From Branchiostoma floridae (taxonomy: Eukaryota; Chordata; Leptocardii; Amphioxiformes; Branchiostomatidae), in NCBI RefSeq assembly GCF_000003815.2, contig NC_049992.1:10342755-10406754 (forward strand): a stretch of 64,000 nucleotides of DNA. Direction: 5' to 3'. Positions within the stretch are counted from its first letter, which is position 1; every line of letters starts with the position of its first letter. Position numbers and translations under genes: made by a program. Of the stretch, positions 39,302-52,753 are shown piece after piece. The notes under the pieces were generated by a model. That model was not told the DNA's origin and searched no databases. It was given only the letters and a program-made list of their open reading frames with translations.

Positions 39302-40928
39302 CCACCTCGGAGTCACCACCGGAGGCTGTGGTGGGGCGGATCTCCTGAACTGCACTTTTGTACCACATACTGGATCAGCCATCATGCAATTGTCTGCGTG
39401 TGCAAGGTCGGTCTTCGTTCTTATTTCATGGACAGGCTTGGGGCAAATGTTTACAGCATCTGCAGCGCCCATAGGGGTGTCATGGAGTACATACGGTATA
39501 CAGACGTCTGAAAGTCAAACATCCCCAACGGAGGCGGCCATGCGGGGTGAAGGAAACATCGCTTCTCCCTGGAAATCCACCACCACAGATGCACCTACCA
39601 ATGGACTTGTTACTACCACTGCTGCAACAACCCAAGGGAATCTACGGGAAAGTCATTCAGACACGGTACGGGCGGCAATGGGAGAAGATGCATCGATAGA
39701 ACCAACAGAATTGCATCACGATGTGAACAAGGAAGGCAGTCCTGTTGAAGATGATATTCTACCAACTGATGCTTGGACGAAGGTCGCTGTCAAAAGCAAG
39801 GAAGAAGACTTTGTTGGTTCGTCAATCAAGGTGAAGTCTATCTCTGATACTGAAGACTCTGGTCTTTCTCTGGTACGTGGAGGCGACATGATGAATGTGC
39901 CAACTCCCAAAAGGTCGTGGAGCAACAATGTCACAAGCCCCCGCTTAATGAAAATTGGCAGCTCTGTTCAGGAGGCGGCAGGGAGCTTAGAGTTAGATAC
40001 TACTAATGGACCTAAATTGATTCCAAAATTACTCATCATGTGGAGCACTTTGCAACCCTCTGTCGATACGAATTTTACCGTGGATAGCGCCAACACACAC
40101 GAATCGAAGCAATCTGCAAAGGCGATTAACGATTCGTCAAATGTTCCTCGTCACGCCGAGATAAAATCACCAGCTACTGGGGAATATACCCAAGAATATT
40201 TCAGTTTAGAGTCGTCGTTGTCTGAAAAAGCAGCAAGGTCGAACAGCAGCGCTGCCGTCGTTGACATTGAAGAGAAGAGTAGATTGCCGGACTTCATTAA
40301 CGTAACCGCGCAAGTGAGCCTTCCGCAAATGTCAGGACTTTCATCTGGCGCAGGGAAGAATGATTACAGCACTTACACAAGCCATGGGTCAATGTGTAAA
40401 TTTTCCAATTCTACTACATGTCAGAACAACGGCACGTGTACTACCGAGAACGGCGGGTTCGCATGCACATGCACAGCGTTCTACAGGGGGCGCTTTTGTG
40501 AGGAGTCCAAACTGAAACTGACTGTCGGTGAAGCAATAGGCAAGTCGGCAACAGTTCACTGGTCGATGGAAGGCGTCAATGGCACCGTCATAACGTCGTT
40601 GTATCTCTCTAATGGCTATAGGTGGGACCACGTCAGCACCAGTCGTGACCACAGCAGCTTTTCATTCGATGACTTGAGCCCTCACCAACATTACAACGTA
40701 TGTTTGGTAGCTGTCATGCACACTGAAGTAGCGATTATGAGAGGGATGGTCTGCGTAGATCTTCAACCAAGTTGTAAAGAGAGAAGCTTGCATGATACCG
40801 TTCTGTGGATTATACACGCTCTGTCCATTTGCATCACTTTCTCGTTATTCTTGATCGTAATGTGGGGGCTTACTGTGGCTTGTAACACAAACGAAATCCA
40901 ACACTCTGTACTTGTGGAAGATTACTAG
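39302..40928 (+). CDS. Type I membrane protein, signal + stalk + EGF + FN3-like + TM
   Basis: The coding part is 39384-40928, 514 residues in one exon. An acceptor TTTTCATTACAG at 39301 begins the exon 82 bases before the ATG, so there is a 5' UTR intron. Residues 1-28 are a signal peptide (SVFVLISWTGLGQ...TASAAP). Residues 29-335 are a hydrophilic, Ser/Thr-rich stalk with many N-glycosylation sites. Residues 338-372 are an EGF repeat (six Cys, YRGRFC). About 377-462 is an FN3-like fold with SATVHW, FDDLSPHQHYNVCLVA and a partner Cys (MVCVDL). About 473-499 is the membrane helix (SLFLIVMWGLTVAC), followed by a short tail ending HSVLVEDY. A possible poly(A) signal AATAAA lies at 41468. The tail is nearly matched in the 43482-44636 protein. 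A receptor or adhesion role is inferred from the domains; the ligand is unknown. Confidence 0.85.
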
Positions 40929-43481
40929 CTCTGATTCTGTAAGATACTGATTAGTATGTAATCCGGGGAAGGTGAATGAATCCTACCCGGATATTAGGTA
41001 CGACCGCTGATATTGTTATATGTTGTCTAATACCAAATCCACTTGCAAAATATTGTGCAGAAAAACTCTGACTTATAATTCGAGGTATTGTTTGTACATC
41101 ATCATTATCATTGTTACGTACTTAGTACATAAGAAATTCGCTGGTTTCTTTCATGTGGTTGCAATTTTCACCGATCCGATAGATGGGGCTTGCGCAAACT
41201 TTAGTATTTGATTACCGTCATACCTAGACAATTTTTCCACAACGCGTGAGCCCACAACGCGTGAGCCCTTATGTTGTACACGATATCTGGTAAGATAGTT
41301 CAATTGCCAACCATTCTTTGTTCAGGTTATGTTTTGTGTGGATTCAATTATGAGCATGTGAATGTTGACATAAAAGCGACGTCACTCTTTGTAGATTTTG
41401 TCTACGCGAAGAGATATACGTAGGTGTTTAGTCAGTTAGTTATACTTTAGGTATGATCAGCAAATCTAATAAAACACATGAATCCAATATTTCTATATTT
41501 CATTTTTGTATACATCTTATCTAGGTACGAATGCATGTTATCTCCATAAAAGGAACATTAAGTTTACTGTCATCTTGTGCGAGCCAAACCTCATACCTTC
41601 CCCTTTGAAACTGCAATTTCCCTAAACAATTGTGTGATGAACTGCTGGCAATCTGGAAATATATTTTGATTTACAGCGCAAAGAGATAACGAGTTGCCAT
41701 GAATCTGGTTAACCTCAGAAATACCTTTACATCAACAGGATTACTTTAAATTGTAACGTAAACGCTGGAAGTAATCAACACGTAATTGGAACGGCTGCAC
41801 TTTTACAGCGTCTCTAGTCCATTGCAAAACCCCGCGCACTTAACTAGTATCCATCCGTACAACGGAATCCCGGCAGGACCTGATTTACGATCACTGAGAA
41901 AGCTTGCCATTTCTTAAGGCGGCTCCCGGGATGCCTTGTGTCCATTAAGTCTGCTTCCAGCTCGCAGACAGTGCGATCATCTCCTAAGGTCACACAAAAA
42001 CTTGAGATAATGATAATACCTACCTTTCAGCATACAGTATGGAAGGTTATTTCTGCTCTTCAGCGTGTTTCCCCTTTTGTCTTGTCTTAATCTTCCCGTT
42101 TGTTTGAACATTACGGTTCATCTTGCCCTATCGATACTTGTGTAAATCTTACAAAGTACTTCTCTCTGGCAATGGATCCAGGGTGGATCCACAACAAAAG
42201 ATTATCTATGGAACAATTTGCTTTGGTGGATTGCAGCGAACACTGTTGCGATCTGTAAAACGTATCAACTGACGTGAGAAAAAACAAAACATCGAAGAGA
42301 CGGACCTAAATGGCTTACTGTAATCAAGGGTATTGGAACCACCTTCTGCATATACTAGTACCCTAGGGTTGATATAATTAGCATAACAGAATGTTAACAC
42401 CCAAAGGTAAAAAAGGTCCTTGACCTCAGCACCAATGACTGACGATCTGCCCCTACAGTATGCCTGTCACGTAGGAGATGGATCAGCCAATTCTTTAGTC
42501 CGTACCCCTGAGAGCCGTTAAAATGCCCAGGTTGCTCCCTGCTGAACTGTAAGCAAAATCCCCGGATGATATTCACCAGGTTAACGTACCATGAGTCATG
42601 TCACTTCACGAAGCCACTTACTGAATACATACAACACTGTTGGTATCACGGTACAGAGCTGGCTCAGTACGTGGCCTGCCGGCAATTTACAGACACAATT
42701 CTAAGAGTATTTTATGGAACAATGCATCATATCAGGTACATTAAGACCAATTGACAGGTCCCTAATGAGATCAACCATGTATGGATAAAGGAAATGCAGT
42801 TCAATGTGGTATATTGCAATTGTATTGCAATTGTATTCGTATATTACATGTAAGATACGTATCCCACAACATGCTGTGCCTTACATTTTGTAAAGTGCCC
42901 CATGTAGGTAGCAACGTCAATCTCAACTGGTTGAAATCCAACATTTGCTCTACAGCACATCACTTATGACTTAGAGTTTACAATAGTCAAGACAGGTACT
43001 GATATGTAACAGAGATATCTCGGATATACTATCCTTTCGCAAACAGTAAGCTTTTTTTAATCTTTCAAAAACCGCACGATGTACTGCATAACTGACGTTG
43101 TGGCATTGGATGCCTGAGGTATCTTCAATGTTGGATGGATATTGCACTGTCCTGGGTATCATTCTTCATTCGCGACAGACATGATCTTATCTTATGTGTT
43201 AAATCATAATTATACATCTTACATCATATTCTAACTACGAAATCAAGGGTGACACAAGTCCAATTTTGGTCGCTGCATGGTCACTCAAAGATCGCAGTCT
43301 CGTGGAGAGAGCGCCATTCGAAGACCACCAAACCCAGGACCCGTCCAGTCGTCTACAGAATCCAAAATCTTACCCGCTGCGTCTTGGTATGCTGAGCATG
43401 ATTCAGACTAAATAGGACAATTTCAGAGTCTGCTGCCAGCATTATTGTTAGATACGCAGAGATCTGGAACTCTGGAATGGA
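40929..43481. other. Non-coding interval between convergent EGF/FN3 family genes
   Basis: It contains the probable 3' UTR of the plus-strand gene (AATAAA at 41468-41473) and a 15-bp direct repeat (ACAACGCGTGAGCCC twice, 41239-41268). No gene supported. Confidence 0.5.
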
Positions 43482-44651
43482 TCAATATCCATTTTGAGGG
43501 AAGTCCGATTCCTCTACCAGTAAAGTGTAGTCATTAGAGTAGCATGCGGTCCCAACTCCCCACATGACGATAATAAATAGGAAGGCTGTTATAACGATAG
43601 CCAGTCGGTTGATCAGTGGCCATCCGTAGACATGGTCATCTTTTCCTTCCGTCTTAAACTGTCCACAGCAAGGAGTGCAGTCTTTATTCCTCTGCACCCA
43701 CCTTTCAGATAGTACGCAAGCGCTGTACGTCTCCCCGGAGAAAAGTCCCTGGAAGACGTATTCGCCGGATTTCTTGGTGAGACTGACTTCTGTGCTGAAT
43801 TTCTCGGCGTAAACGTAGACGTAGAACGGTTCTGGAAAAGGCTGTGATATGTTGAAGTCACGCCAGTCAATAGTGGCTAAGCTGGTGGTCACGTTCTTGA
43901 TTAGGACCACAATGCCGGCTAGATCGACGTCACTTCCGTTATAGACATCGTTGGAGCGGAAACAGCCAATTTCAAAGTCATACTCACAAATAATCCTTTG
44001 TGACTGTGTCTGTGGTACCAAAATGTAGTCATGGCCTTCCGCGGGCGTGGGTTCCACCGTTGTTAAACTTTCATCTCCAAGGCTATAATTTAGCCCTGGC
44101 ATACTTGTAGACTTTTTATCAATAAAAGTTCTGGTCATGTCTCTCCACGTTGCATTTGGTCCTTCGTTCTTTTCGAGTTTTTGGTAGGTAATATTGGATA
44201 TTTTTGTCTGGTTAACTTCGCCTCTACGATTTTCTAAATTTGTAAAGAACTGTCCCATTCTTTGGACCTCTCCACCCCCTAGTTTACCTTTAGTAAAGTA
44301 ATTTCCTTTTCGACTAGAATTCCACGATGTTTCATTTAGATCAACGTTATGTTGTACACTATTGTTGAGAGACGCCGAAATGTCTAATTCTTTCATATTT
44401 GTGTCATTGGCTGTTAGGTTCCTACTGTCCTTAGGAACGGCATGTTGACTGGTGTTTGGCGTTTGCATTGTCGATATGTTAGAGGCAGTCATATTAGGGG
44501 CAGTTGTGCTTTGAAGTTGCAAACTGGTGTTTGTTGTGGTACCACTAGGAGGACGTTGGGCAGTAGTCATCGTGACACTTGGAGATTCCACCAGTGATAG
44601 CAGCAAAAGAAGCGAAAGAGTGTGTTGTCTTGCCATGTTAGCCAGTGGTCA
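43482..44651 (-). CDS. Type I membrane protein of the same family, EGF repeat lost
   Basis: The coding part is 44636-43482, 384 residues. An acceptor TTTTCTATCTGCAG starts the exon at 44651, 15 bases before the ATG. Residues 1-27 are a signal peptide (HTLSLLLLLSLVESPS). The stalk (28-215) has at least a dozen N-glycosylation sequons (NTS, NMT, NLT, NET, NQT, NAT). Where relatives have the EGF repeat there is only CEYDFEIGCF, two Cys, so the EGF fold is gone. The FN3-like part keeps TIDW, FQGLFSGETYSACV and extra Cys (CTPCCGQF). The membrane helix is at about 344-366 (FLFIIVMWGVGTAC) and the tail reads YTLLVEESDFPQNGY. The VMWG...AC...LVE helix and tail match the 39384-40928 protein, so these two are the closest pair. 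The function is unknown. Confidence 0.8.
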
Positions 44652-47600
44652 CTGCAGATAGAAAATAAGCGAGTTGTGTTCATTAGACAAACGCAGGAAA
44701 TGCTTTCATAGCCATACTACGACATTCACGGTTTTAAAAACATGTTTTTTAAACTTCCTTGCATGCACATATGCATACATATACACATAGATATGCACAT
44801 TTACATACACATGTATATACAAATACACATGTGCGTACACATACACACACACATACACAAATATAAATATAAATACGAAGCTGCATATACATAGATTAAC
44901 ATACATTTACACAGATAAATACACATTTACATACGTTCAGAAATGCTTAATAAATACATGTGGAACAGAGCAGTACTACGAAACCATAGTACAGACAATA
45001 CAACAGTGGAGGAGGAAAAGTATTGTACAGATGAGAGAAATAATGATTTGTGACGACTGAAGCAAATAGTATTGTATTTCTTTTGTCATATCTATAATAG
45101 TGTGTAATCAGATAGATAAAATCTTGTTCCTTTGCGCATTGATCAAGCACGTGTTTCAGAATGTGTGCATATGTTTACTGCAATTACGCTTGACGGAAAT
45201 TAGCTTCAAGAGGTAACGTTATACGCAGTTTTACAAATGTGTACATACATACAGTATTCATCACTCACCGTGTACTGTAGAATTGATACTGCACGGGGGA
45301 CGAGTCCTGTCGTGGTCTAATTCTCCGGCTGAGGAAAAAGATATAACGATTAAGCCCTTTCATTTTTCTATCAGTTGATAAGCTTATAAATGAATAGATA
45401 CTCTAAATAGGAACCCCACCTAACACAGATTATACGTGTCAGTCTGCCCTATCCTTGTCAGGGTAGCTGGACGATAATGGCCCTAGAAAAGGGGGCCTCA
45501 ATGGTCAAACTGGCTCTCTAGGGCGAGTGTACTTCTAGTATAACCCACATGCAAGTACAGTTATTTCTGGAACGCCAGCGTGTAATATAGTTCAGGATAA
45601 ATTGAGACATTCTTATCTGATGATATCAACAGATGAGAATGCAATAATCAGAACTTAATTGCAGACGTCGGAAGAGGTAATGAATTATATAACTAGAATT
45701 TTAGATCAATTTACATGGAATTTCTATAACAGTGTTGAATTTTGAACATTTCGTTGCCCCATACTGCTTGATGCAAACTAAACCTAAGCATTAACGACTT
45801 AGCTCGCGGTTTATTGAGCTGTCCTGTGGATTTTCCTTCTATAGGCTGATTAGTGTGTTCATAAAGCCACCATTATACATTTTGCAAGGTGTAGTACTTT
45901 CAGTCCATACAGGCGTCTGTTATAATCAAAGTGCTTCCAGAATCGATCTTACCTCAATACTTTTAATACGTGTAACACGTAGGATGTTAGTCATTGGGAT
46001 ATTGATTTAGCAAATAATCTATGCAGTATTTGTCATATTAATTGTATAGATTTCTCCACAATATGCTTCTCATTTCTTCGTATCTTCTCCCTTTTAGCTG
46101 TATATCATGAAATTTAGCCGTCTTTCTTTAAATTTTATCTCATTTTTTATCCCTACACATAAACTCCATCGACAATTACCCCCCTCCCCCTAGTATCAAT
46201 TTCTCATCTGTCTCAGATCGTTTCACTTGAGTATAAAAAGGTTGTAAGGAACATCTGCTTGTAAATCGATAACACTCTAACGGCTTGTTTATAACATTAG
46301 CACTCCTCGGGCGGCATGTTGGTTCGAAAGCAATTTCCGATGACCCAAATTTCCTCAATGTAACCTAGTAGAAAGCTACAACTTAGCTTGATGTGCTGTT
46401 TTTCGTTATATTGATGGACACGCATTTAGAATTGACATCATTTAGAATATAATTGATTTCGGAAGTAGGCATAGTTTAAGATGTAGGCAATCAGTTATCA
46501 GCTGTGCTATGGTCTTTAGATTTGCTGTATTAGAAAGAAATTGTCCTAGTCCGAGAAAATAGTCAGAAAATTATGACTGTCAAGAACCATATTCATACAG
46601 CACCATAGTTCTGCTTCTTTATGATACCATGATACTAAAACTATACTTTTACAATTTACGGCTACTATTAGACACCACATTAACTTTTGCATGAATAGAA
46701 CCAGAACATGCTTACTATTGATCTTTGAAAATCTATGTAGATTTCCGCTCAACCTGCATGAATATTCACATCCACCTTTTTCTATGGATGCGCACACCCA
46801 TTTGTCAGCAAAGATGTTTATTATCGTTTCCAATTATGTAGTGTTCATTAGAAACGCCTCCAGCATTTTGTAGTTCCTTGATTGACGTCATATGCATACC
46901 GATGGGAGATTCTCTACAAATTCGAATTTCTTAAACTTAATGTTATTGTCAGAACAAAATTCAATAGTTTGAGGCATACGATGTCTCTAGCTTTATATGA
47001 TTTTCTTTTTAATCTTTTTTCAACAACCTAAACAAAGGACTTGTTGACTGGTTTATAACTTGTTCATAAAGGCAAGGAAAATATACTTTCAATTATTTTT
47101 CTAGACATTTGCGCACACATTAGACCTTTAGCGTTGGTCTTTATTGCCTGTTGTTAAAAGAATTACCCGTTATCCTCACATTTAAGTTCTATCGTACCAC
47201 AATTGGTTTCCTGAGTAATCATGCTGATATGGAGAAGAAAACACCCGTTAACAGGCCTCTCCTTCAGACGATAGCGACCCCTCTGAGACGCACAAGATTT
47301 AAATGGATCGTTCAGTGCGAGAGGCAATCTCAGCGGACGCGCCTTGGAAGGTGCTAAATCACACACACTGTGCAATTGTGCTGCTGCCTGCTGCTCGGAT
47401 ATTCTCCAATCAAACATGCAAGGACATCGCTCTCAAGAGACTGTAAAAAAGGATGCAGTTCTGAATGGATGGAAACCTGCTTTTTCTCTAGCCTGGAAAG
47501 TAGGCGTTACGTTTTGCCTAGTTTCTGGGCTCTGTACGTGTTGCTTAAATATCAAATTAAATATCAGTTTTCTGACTGCTATCAGTATTCTGACAGACGA

Positions 47601-50160
47601 CCATCCCTTGGTATAAGGCAATCCTGGAAGCCTGCTATGGAGGCTACTTCTTTCACTCTCGGTATCGCTCAGAACTTTGCTTTTTACGCTCCTGGCTTAT
47701 CCAAAAGCCCGCACTCTATTCTAATCTTTTAATGTTGCTCGACAAAGCCCCTTTGCGACGTTGTAGCGTTGGCACATGCCCTTGATGGTTACGTATGATA
47801 TTAATCTTGTAGCCAGAACTCATGCAAGCTGATGAAATATCAAAACAGTGCCATGTATCACCTTGGGTCGACCTTGGTGATTCATATGCCCTGCGGCGAT
47901 GTGCTGTCATATTCTTATTGGTCTGTGAGTTTACGATAGCGAGATGACAGTGATATTCCTTTCACTGCTTGATGTTTTGTGTCCTGAATGAAAATCAAAC
48001 ACTGTTTGTGTGTGTTAACCATGACAAATATTATTTCTACGCTGCACTGAGATACCTTCGCAAAGCACATAAGAAGATTAAGTCTCTCTTATCGTTTAAG
48101 ACTGCAAGATAAGACGTAATTTCGAGTCATTTTTACCATAACTGGACGCTTAAAAAAAGGCATTCAAGTCACGATTTTTTTTGGATATCGCGTTCTCAGT
48201 GTCGAGTATGTTTAAAGAGCATCAAAGACGAGTCTGTATGTATGCCTGGGGTGAAATTAGCAGTACATGTAATCTTGTCTTGTCATTCATAACAAGCTCT
48301 GTTGATATGGACCCAATAACGATCAATGAATATCGCCATAGAACTATTTTAGTGGCAACTTTAACAAGAGTGTCGATGATGCTATGGATACAGGATTCAT
48401 ACAGAGATGCACCAAGATGTTATAAAGATGTTGAACTCACCGCCCTCTAAATGTTGTCAGTTGAATCACCACGGGAAAGCACACCCACTCCAACCCTTTC
48501 ACTCGCCTTGTTCGCTATCTACGGACCCCCTATCGCCTTACAGGCCCCAGGAATATCTATCTCTTCTTAAAACCATATTTACATAATACCAGTTCACCCA
48601 AAGAGGCAAAAATCAATAAATGTGTTTCTAAAAGGCTGTACCTGTCGCTTGCAACACGCGAAATTTCCAGCCTACTAAACAAGGAAAAATGTTGATGTTT
48701 GTTAAACAATGGGGCCAAATGAGGGACGTTGCATCAAAGAAAACATGATGACTGTGAGATGATATGGCATACCGTTATATCAAGTATCTATAGCCCAGTG
48801 ATACAGCCTTAGAAAAAACATAATGAACCTTACCTGAAGGATTATCCGTGGTCTCGGCGGACGTTATTTGGAAACAAACACCGCTTACTGATCTTAACGT
48901 GACCCGGATCACGCTAGGCCCTACCGCTGTCTTATCGTAAAATCGAAGACGGAATCCCGAGCGGTGACTGATGGATAACGTCTATCGGGTCCGACTTCGG
49001 GTATTGAAATGATCTTAGCATGGTCAGGGCAGGCTGCAATCATTATGCACCCGTCATTCAATGCCATGTAGCCTATCTGCATCACCGAGAGTCATCATAA
49101 ATCAATGCACACATACGTGAGGCGAAATATCTTGAAGAAAATCAATTCATTCATTAGATTCGTTTCACCTACACCAGCTCCAAAAAGAACGTTATTGGAT
49201 GTTCTAACATTGCTGAATGCGTCGCAAGGTTATGACAAATGTCTTTGACACTAAAAGGGAAATTCCAATAGAATTCCGAATGTTCTTTAAGCGTTAGAAG
49301 ACGTCTTGAAACTGTTAGTTATTTTTTGTGTGTTCAGTGCAAAACTCGTGATAAAATAGAACATTGCAAAAAGGGCGCGTTCTTTACATCCACATAATTT
49401 TGAAGCCTGTTATTCACTATGTATCATGCCGAGCACATCACAAAGAGCGCGCACTATCTCACTTCTACATGTATGTCTGCACATGGCATGGAAATTTGTC
49501 GCCTCATGTTTCTATAACATTTTCTCAATGTACCGTGACAGGAGATCATATGTTCTGCATCGCGTATGTACGATTGTGAATTCATCACCCAGACGGGTCT
49601 CATTCAGGGGTTCGTTCACCGGAACAAAGCCGCGGCAATCTGGTAGTGGGTGACGTCATTGCCTTAACGCGATTGGTGGTTGGCCTTGGTATCATCTGAC
49701 GTTCAGCTTGACATTTGACCCGGGCTCTCATCTTCTGGTAAAACAGAGCCGACCGTGTCATCCGTCATGGCACGGCGTATAGGCGGAACCGTCAGGATTT
49801 CTTACGGACACGGGCCTACCGTGATTGATTGGAACTGCATTACTGCCCCTAACGATGTAACGCAGGGCCTTAAACTTTATAGGATTGAGTTCTTGTCTGT
49901 TGTGACTGCAAAAGTAGCTTGGCAGTACGTGTAAATTTCCATGCATTGACTTTCTGTATTATGCATTATTTAGTAAGCACTGTGGCAACGCTCTGAAATA
50001 ATTGATGTCCCAGTGAGGTTCTCATTATGTATTTACAATAGATATTACGCAATATAAGAATACTGCTAATGCACAACGTAGCTTTCGCCAACATGATATA
50101 AAACAGTGGCATTGTCAAAACAGGGTATACGAGGTCACAATTAAAGTTCTTCATACACAG
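44652..50160. other. Long non-coding interval
   Basis: It begins with an ACAT-rich imperfect repeat (44761-44940). No gene, RNA or further repeat could be supported; the longer frames (up to 120 codons at 47370-47732) overlap others on both strands and show no motif. Confidence 0.45.
44761..44940. repeat. Imperfect ACAT/ACACAT-rich simple repeat
   Basis: Degenerate units of ACAT, ATAC and ACAC run for about 180 bp (for example TACATACACATGTATATAC). The aromatic Tyr/Val-rich minus frame over it is a product of the repeat. Confidence 0.85.
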
Positions 50161-50290
50161 CCATGAAATTTATTAAGAGCCAATGTTTTGATGACCATCT
50201 GTCATCGTCGTCAGGGCTATACTGACTGATATACAGTGAACTGAAGTTAGGTGTTACAGGTTCACAGTGCACTGGAACTGGGTGATGCAG
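50161..50290 (-). repeat. Probable retroelement 3' tail
   Basis: Read on the minus strand, the piece gives CCTGACGACGATGACAGATG, then GTCATCAAAACATTGGCTC, then TTAATAAATTTCATGG. This style of ending (two-way CGACGATGA block, a degenerate GAAACGTTGGCTC and a T/A-rich end) is common in dispersed 3' tails of LINE or Penelope-like elements in marine deuterostomes. The assignment is by style only. Confidence 0.35.
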
Positions 50291-51222
50291 TCCCAAACCT
50301 AAAGTATTGTTATATCAGTAAATATTCTCAGTTAACAATGGTTAAACGATGCACTGAATAACTTCAAGTATTTTATAATTCACCAGGGTGTACGAGGGTA
50401 GACAGGAGTATGAAAAGTAGGTATTTGATATTTTGAAGAACAAAATCTATTTATGTCTGCGAGAGGCGACAGATATATGTTTTACCCGTTACTGATAGAC
50501 ATGCTGCATTGCATGTTTAGAATGGAAAACTACTGTCTTAATAAGATCTGAAATGTCAAAAGAATCGTAGCCTATCAAAGCAGACGATTAGCCTCTGCAG
50601 ACGACCAGGCGACTGGATGATTCGGACGATTAACGTTATCGATTTTGTGCGTCATTTCTACGCTAATATGTGCGCGCAAGTAATTCAGGAATTCCTACTT
50701 AGTATTAATAATTCGATATTCATAAATCGTTATTGACTAGGCGGTTACCTTTTTGTTAAAGTTGAAAAAGAAAGATAAATGGACCACGCATCGACAACGT
50801 ATTACATGGTGGCCAAAATGTGATTTCAAGGGAAGGACGAGAGAAAACAATACGTGGAGAATTCAAATAGAATTCAATCTCTACAACTGGATAAAAAACG
50901 GAGATTTACTTCCGGACGTTTCGATTGACATCCTTCACTCTTCTTCAGTGTCTTCTAGTAACGCTGAAGAAGAGTGATGGATGTCTAACCTTCATTAATG
51001 TAATACATGGAGAAATGATTGGGATGTCCCGGATGGGATGGAATGAGACGGTGGGCACCATAGACCTCCTGCAACGTATGATCAACTGCTCACTGAGTCA
51101 CGTGTTCTATCTGCATGATGTGACGTCACGGCAGCAGTGGATTGTTCATTCCTTGTTAAAGACTGGTGCTGTTCAGTCGAAAATTTGGGTGAGTCCAATT
51201 TTGGTGTTTGATATTACAGTTT
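50291..51222. other. Non-coding interval with a hairpin
   Basis: At 50917-50995 there is a hairpin: GACATCCTTCACTCTTCTTC faces GAAGAAGAGTGATGGATGTC. It carries CTTCCGGACGTTTCGATTG at its left and GTCTAACCTTCATTAATG at its right and resembles part of 34160-34440, so it is probably a transposon remnant. No gene supported. Confidence 0.5.
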
Positions 51223-51326
51223 AGCCTGGTTAAATCTCGCTTTATAGCAGCCCGCCAAACATCCGCCGGCCCCCTAGTGGGGCCAGTTACAGCCCTGGAC
51301 AGCTGAGTTTGTGTTACACAGACTAA
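51223..51326. repeat. TAGCCTGG-ended dispersed repeat
   Basis: It begins TAGCCTGGTTAAATCTCGC and ends GAGTTTGTGTTACACAGACT. The copy at 63155-63258 has the same TAGCCTG start, a similar CCGCC/CCGCG-rich centre and the same GTTACACAGACT end. No coding capacity. Confidence 0.55.
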
Positions 51327-52607
51327 TTACAGTTAAACTAGTTCAAGAATGACTGCTACCAACACAGATGAACTTTCATATCATAATGGTGTAATTGTTG
51401 GTATGATTGAACCCTTTTAGTCGCGACCGGTTGAATATTTCAGACTCAGTTCTTCCATTAGTCCATCCAAATTCAGTGTGCGGCCATCATCCTAGTACGA
51501 ATAAGAAAATAAAAAACCGTAAGCTTTAGTCATCTGTAAATAACACAACTACTGTAGAACATATTTGTCAGAAACTTGCACTAAAAACTAATATAGCAAT
51601 TAATTCCGATATATCAGTTAGTTTTTAATTAGGACATGTTGATTTAATTACATAAATGACATCACCTGGGACCCCCAAACCTAATGCGAGTATGCGAATA
51701 AAAACTAGTTTGGCAAAAAAAGTTGCGTTCATTATGAAACCTAGTATTTGGTCAGGAAGATTGAACACGAAGAGTATGGTATACCGAACAATATATTCTT
51801 CATTTTCATTCTTTCACATCTTCTTCTATGACCCTGGAAATGACTGTGGCATTCTCCGACATCCGTATACATATCAAATTCCGATATTGTTTTTGTCATC
51901 TTCGACATATATTTTTTTCAGTTTTCAGCTGCTTTTGTACGATTCATGCATGGTTGATTTTTTTATTTTGAAACGGCCGAAAATTGATGCGCGCGTGGAT
52001 GTCATCCACACACTCATGTCAGCATGGCCAGACTCTGCATTGTACTTGCTGTGCACCGTTACCTTCAACCCTTTTATGATGAAACGCAATTGAATTCACG
52101 CGAATATATCGCTGAACTGGTATTGATATTGGATTTTCATGCATGCCTGTACTTTATATATATATATACATGGAAAGATGTTTATTTGTCACAATAAACA
52201 GATCTAACAAACTAACCTTAGTGTTCTTTGGGCAATCCCTCGCAGTGAACGTAATGTCACTTTTAAAAGACGTGACTTTATCCAACTGAAGATAATTAAA
52301 CTGGTTGAGATCATCATCATCCCAATACAATAAATAAAAAAAAGGCAGTGACCTGAGACAAAGTCAGTTGATAAACCTATGAAATAAGATAGCATTGCGT
52401 GAAATAAAATGTATTTAAAAGGGGCATTTGAATAAGCAGTAGGCCTTATAACAGACGCTTGGTGTACTAGAGGTTTGGCCTGGGGTATTGTCAAATAAAG
52501 TCACCAAATACGCCCAAAGGAATTCATTTCATACGATAGAGTCAACTTGCATTGGGCCATAGATATTATTCATAGACATCTTACTGTTAATCTAAAAGCA
52601 AACATAT
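51327..52607. other. Non-coding interval
   Basis: A 145-codon plus frame (51656-52093) is AT-rich with no motif, signal peptide or splice evidence and was not called. Nothing else recognised. Confidence 0.4.
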
Positions 52608-52753
52608 CCTAGTGTGAGTACCATCATTCATGGTGACCACTGGTTCAATTCTTTCGCTTGCTAACCACGTAGTCTGGACCTGGGTGTATACCCGTGGTTA
52701 GCAAGCGAAAGGATTGAGACAGTGGTCACTACGGAGGATGGTACTCAGGCTAA
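52608..52753. mobile_element. Fold-back element, arms about 65 bp
   Basis: The left arm contains GAGTACCATC, GGTGACCACTG and CTTTCGCTTGCTAACCACG; the right arm carries their reverse complements CGTGGTTAGCAAGCGAAAG, CAGTGGTCAC and GATGGTACTC, and ends AGGCTA. The terminus links it with the other TAGCCT-ended fold-backs in this window. No coding capacity. Confidence 0.8.

Noticed and set aside
51656-52093. 145-codon plus-strand frame
   Set aside because: AT-rich, no signal peptide, motif or splice sites; composition like the non-coding flanks.
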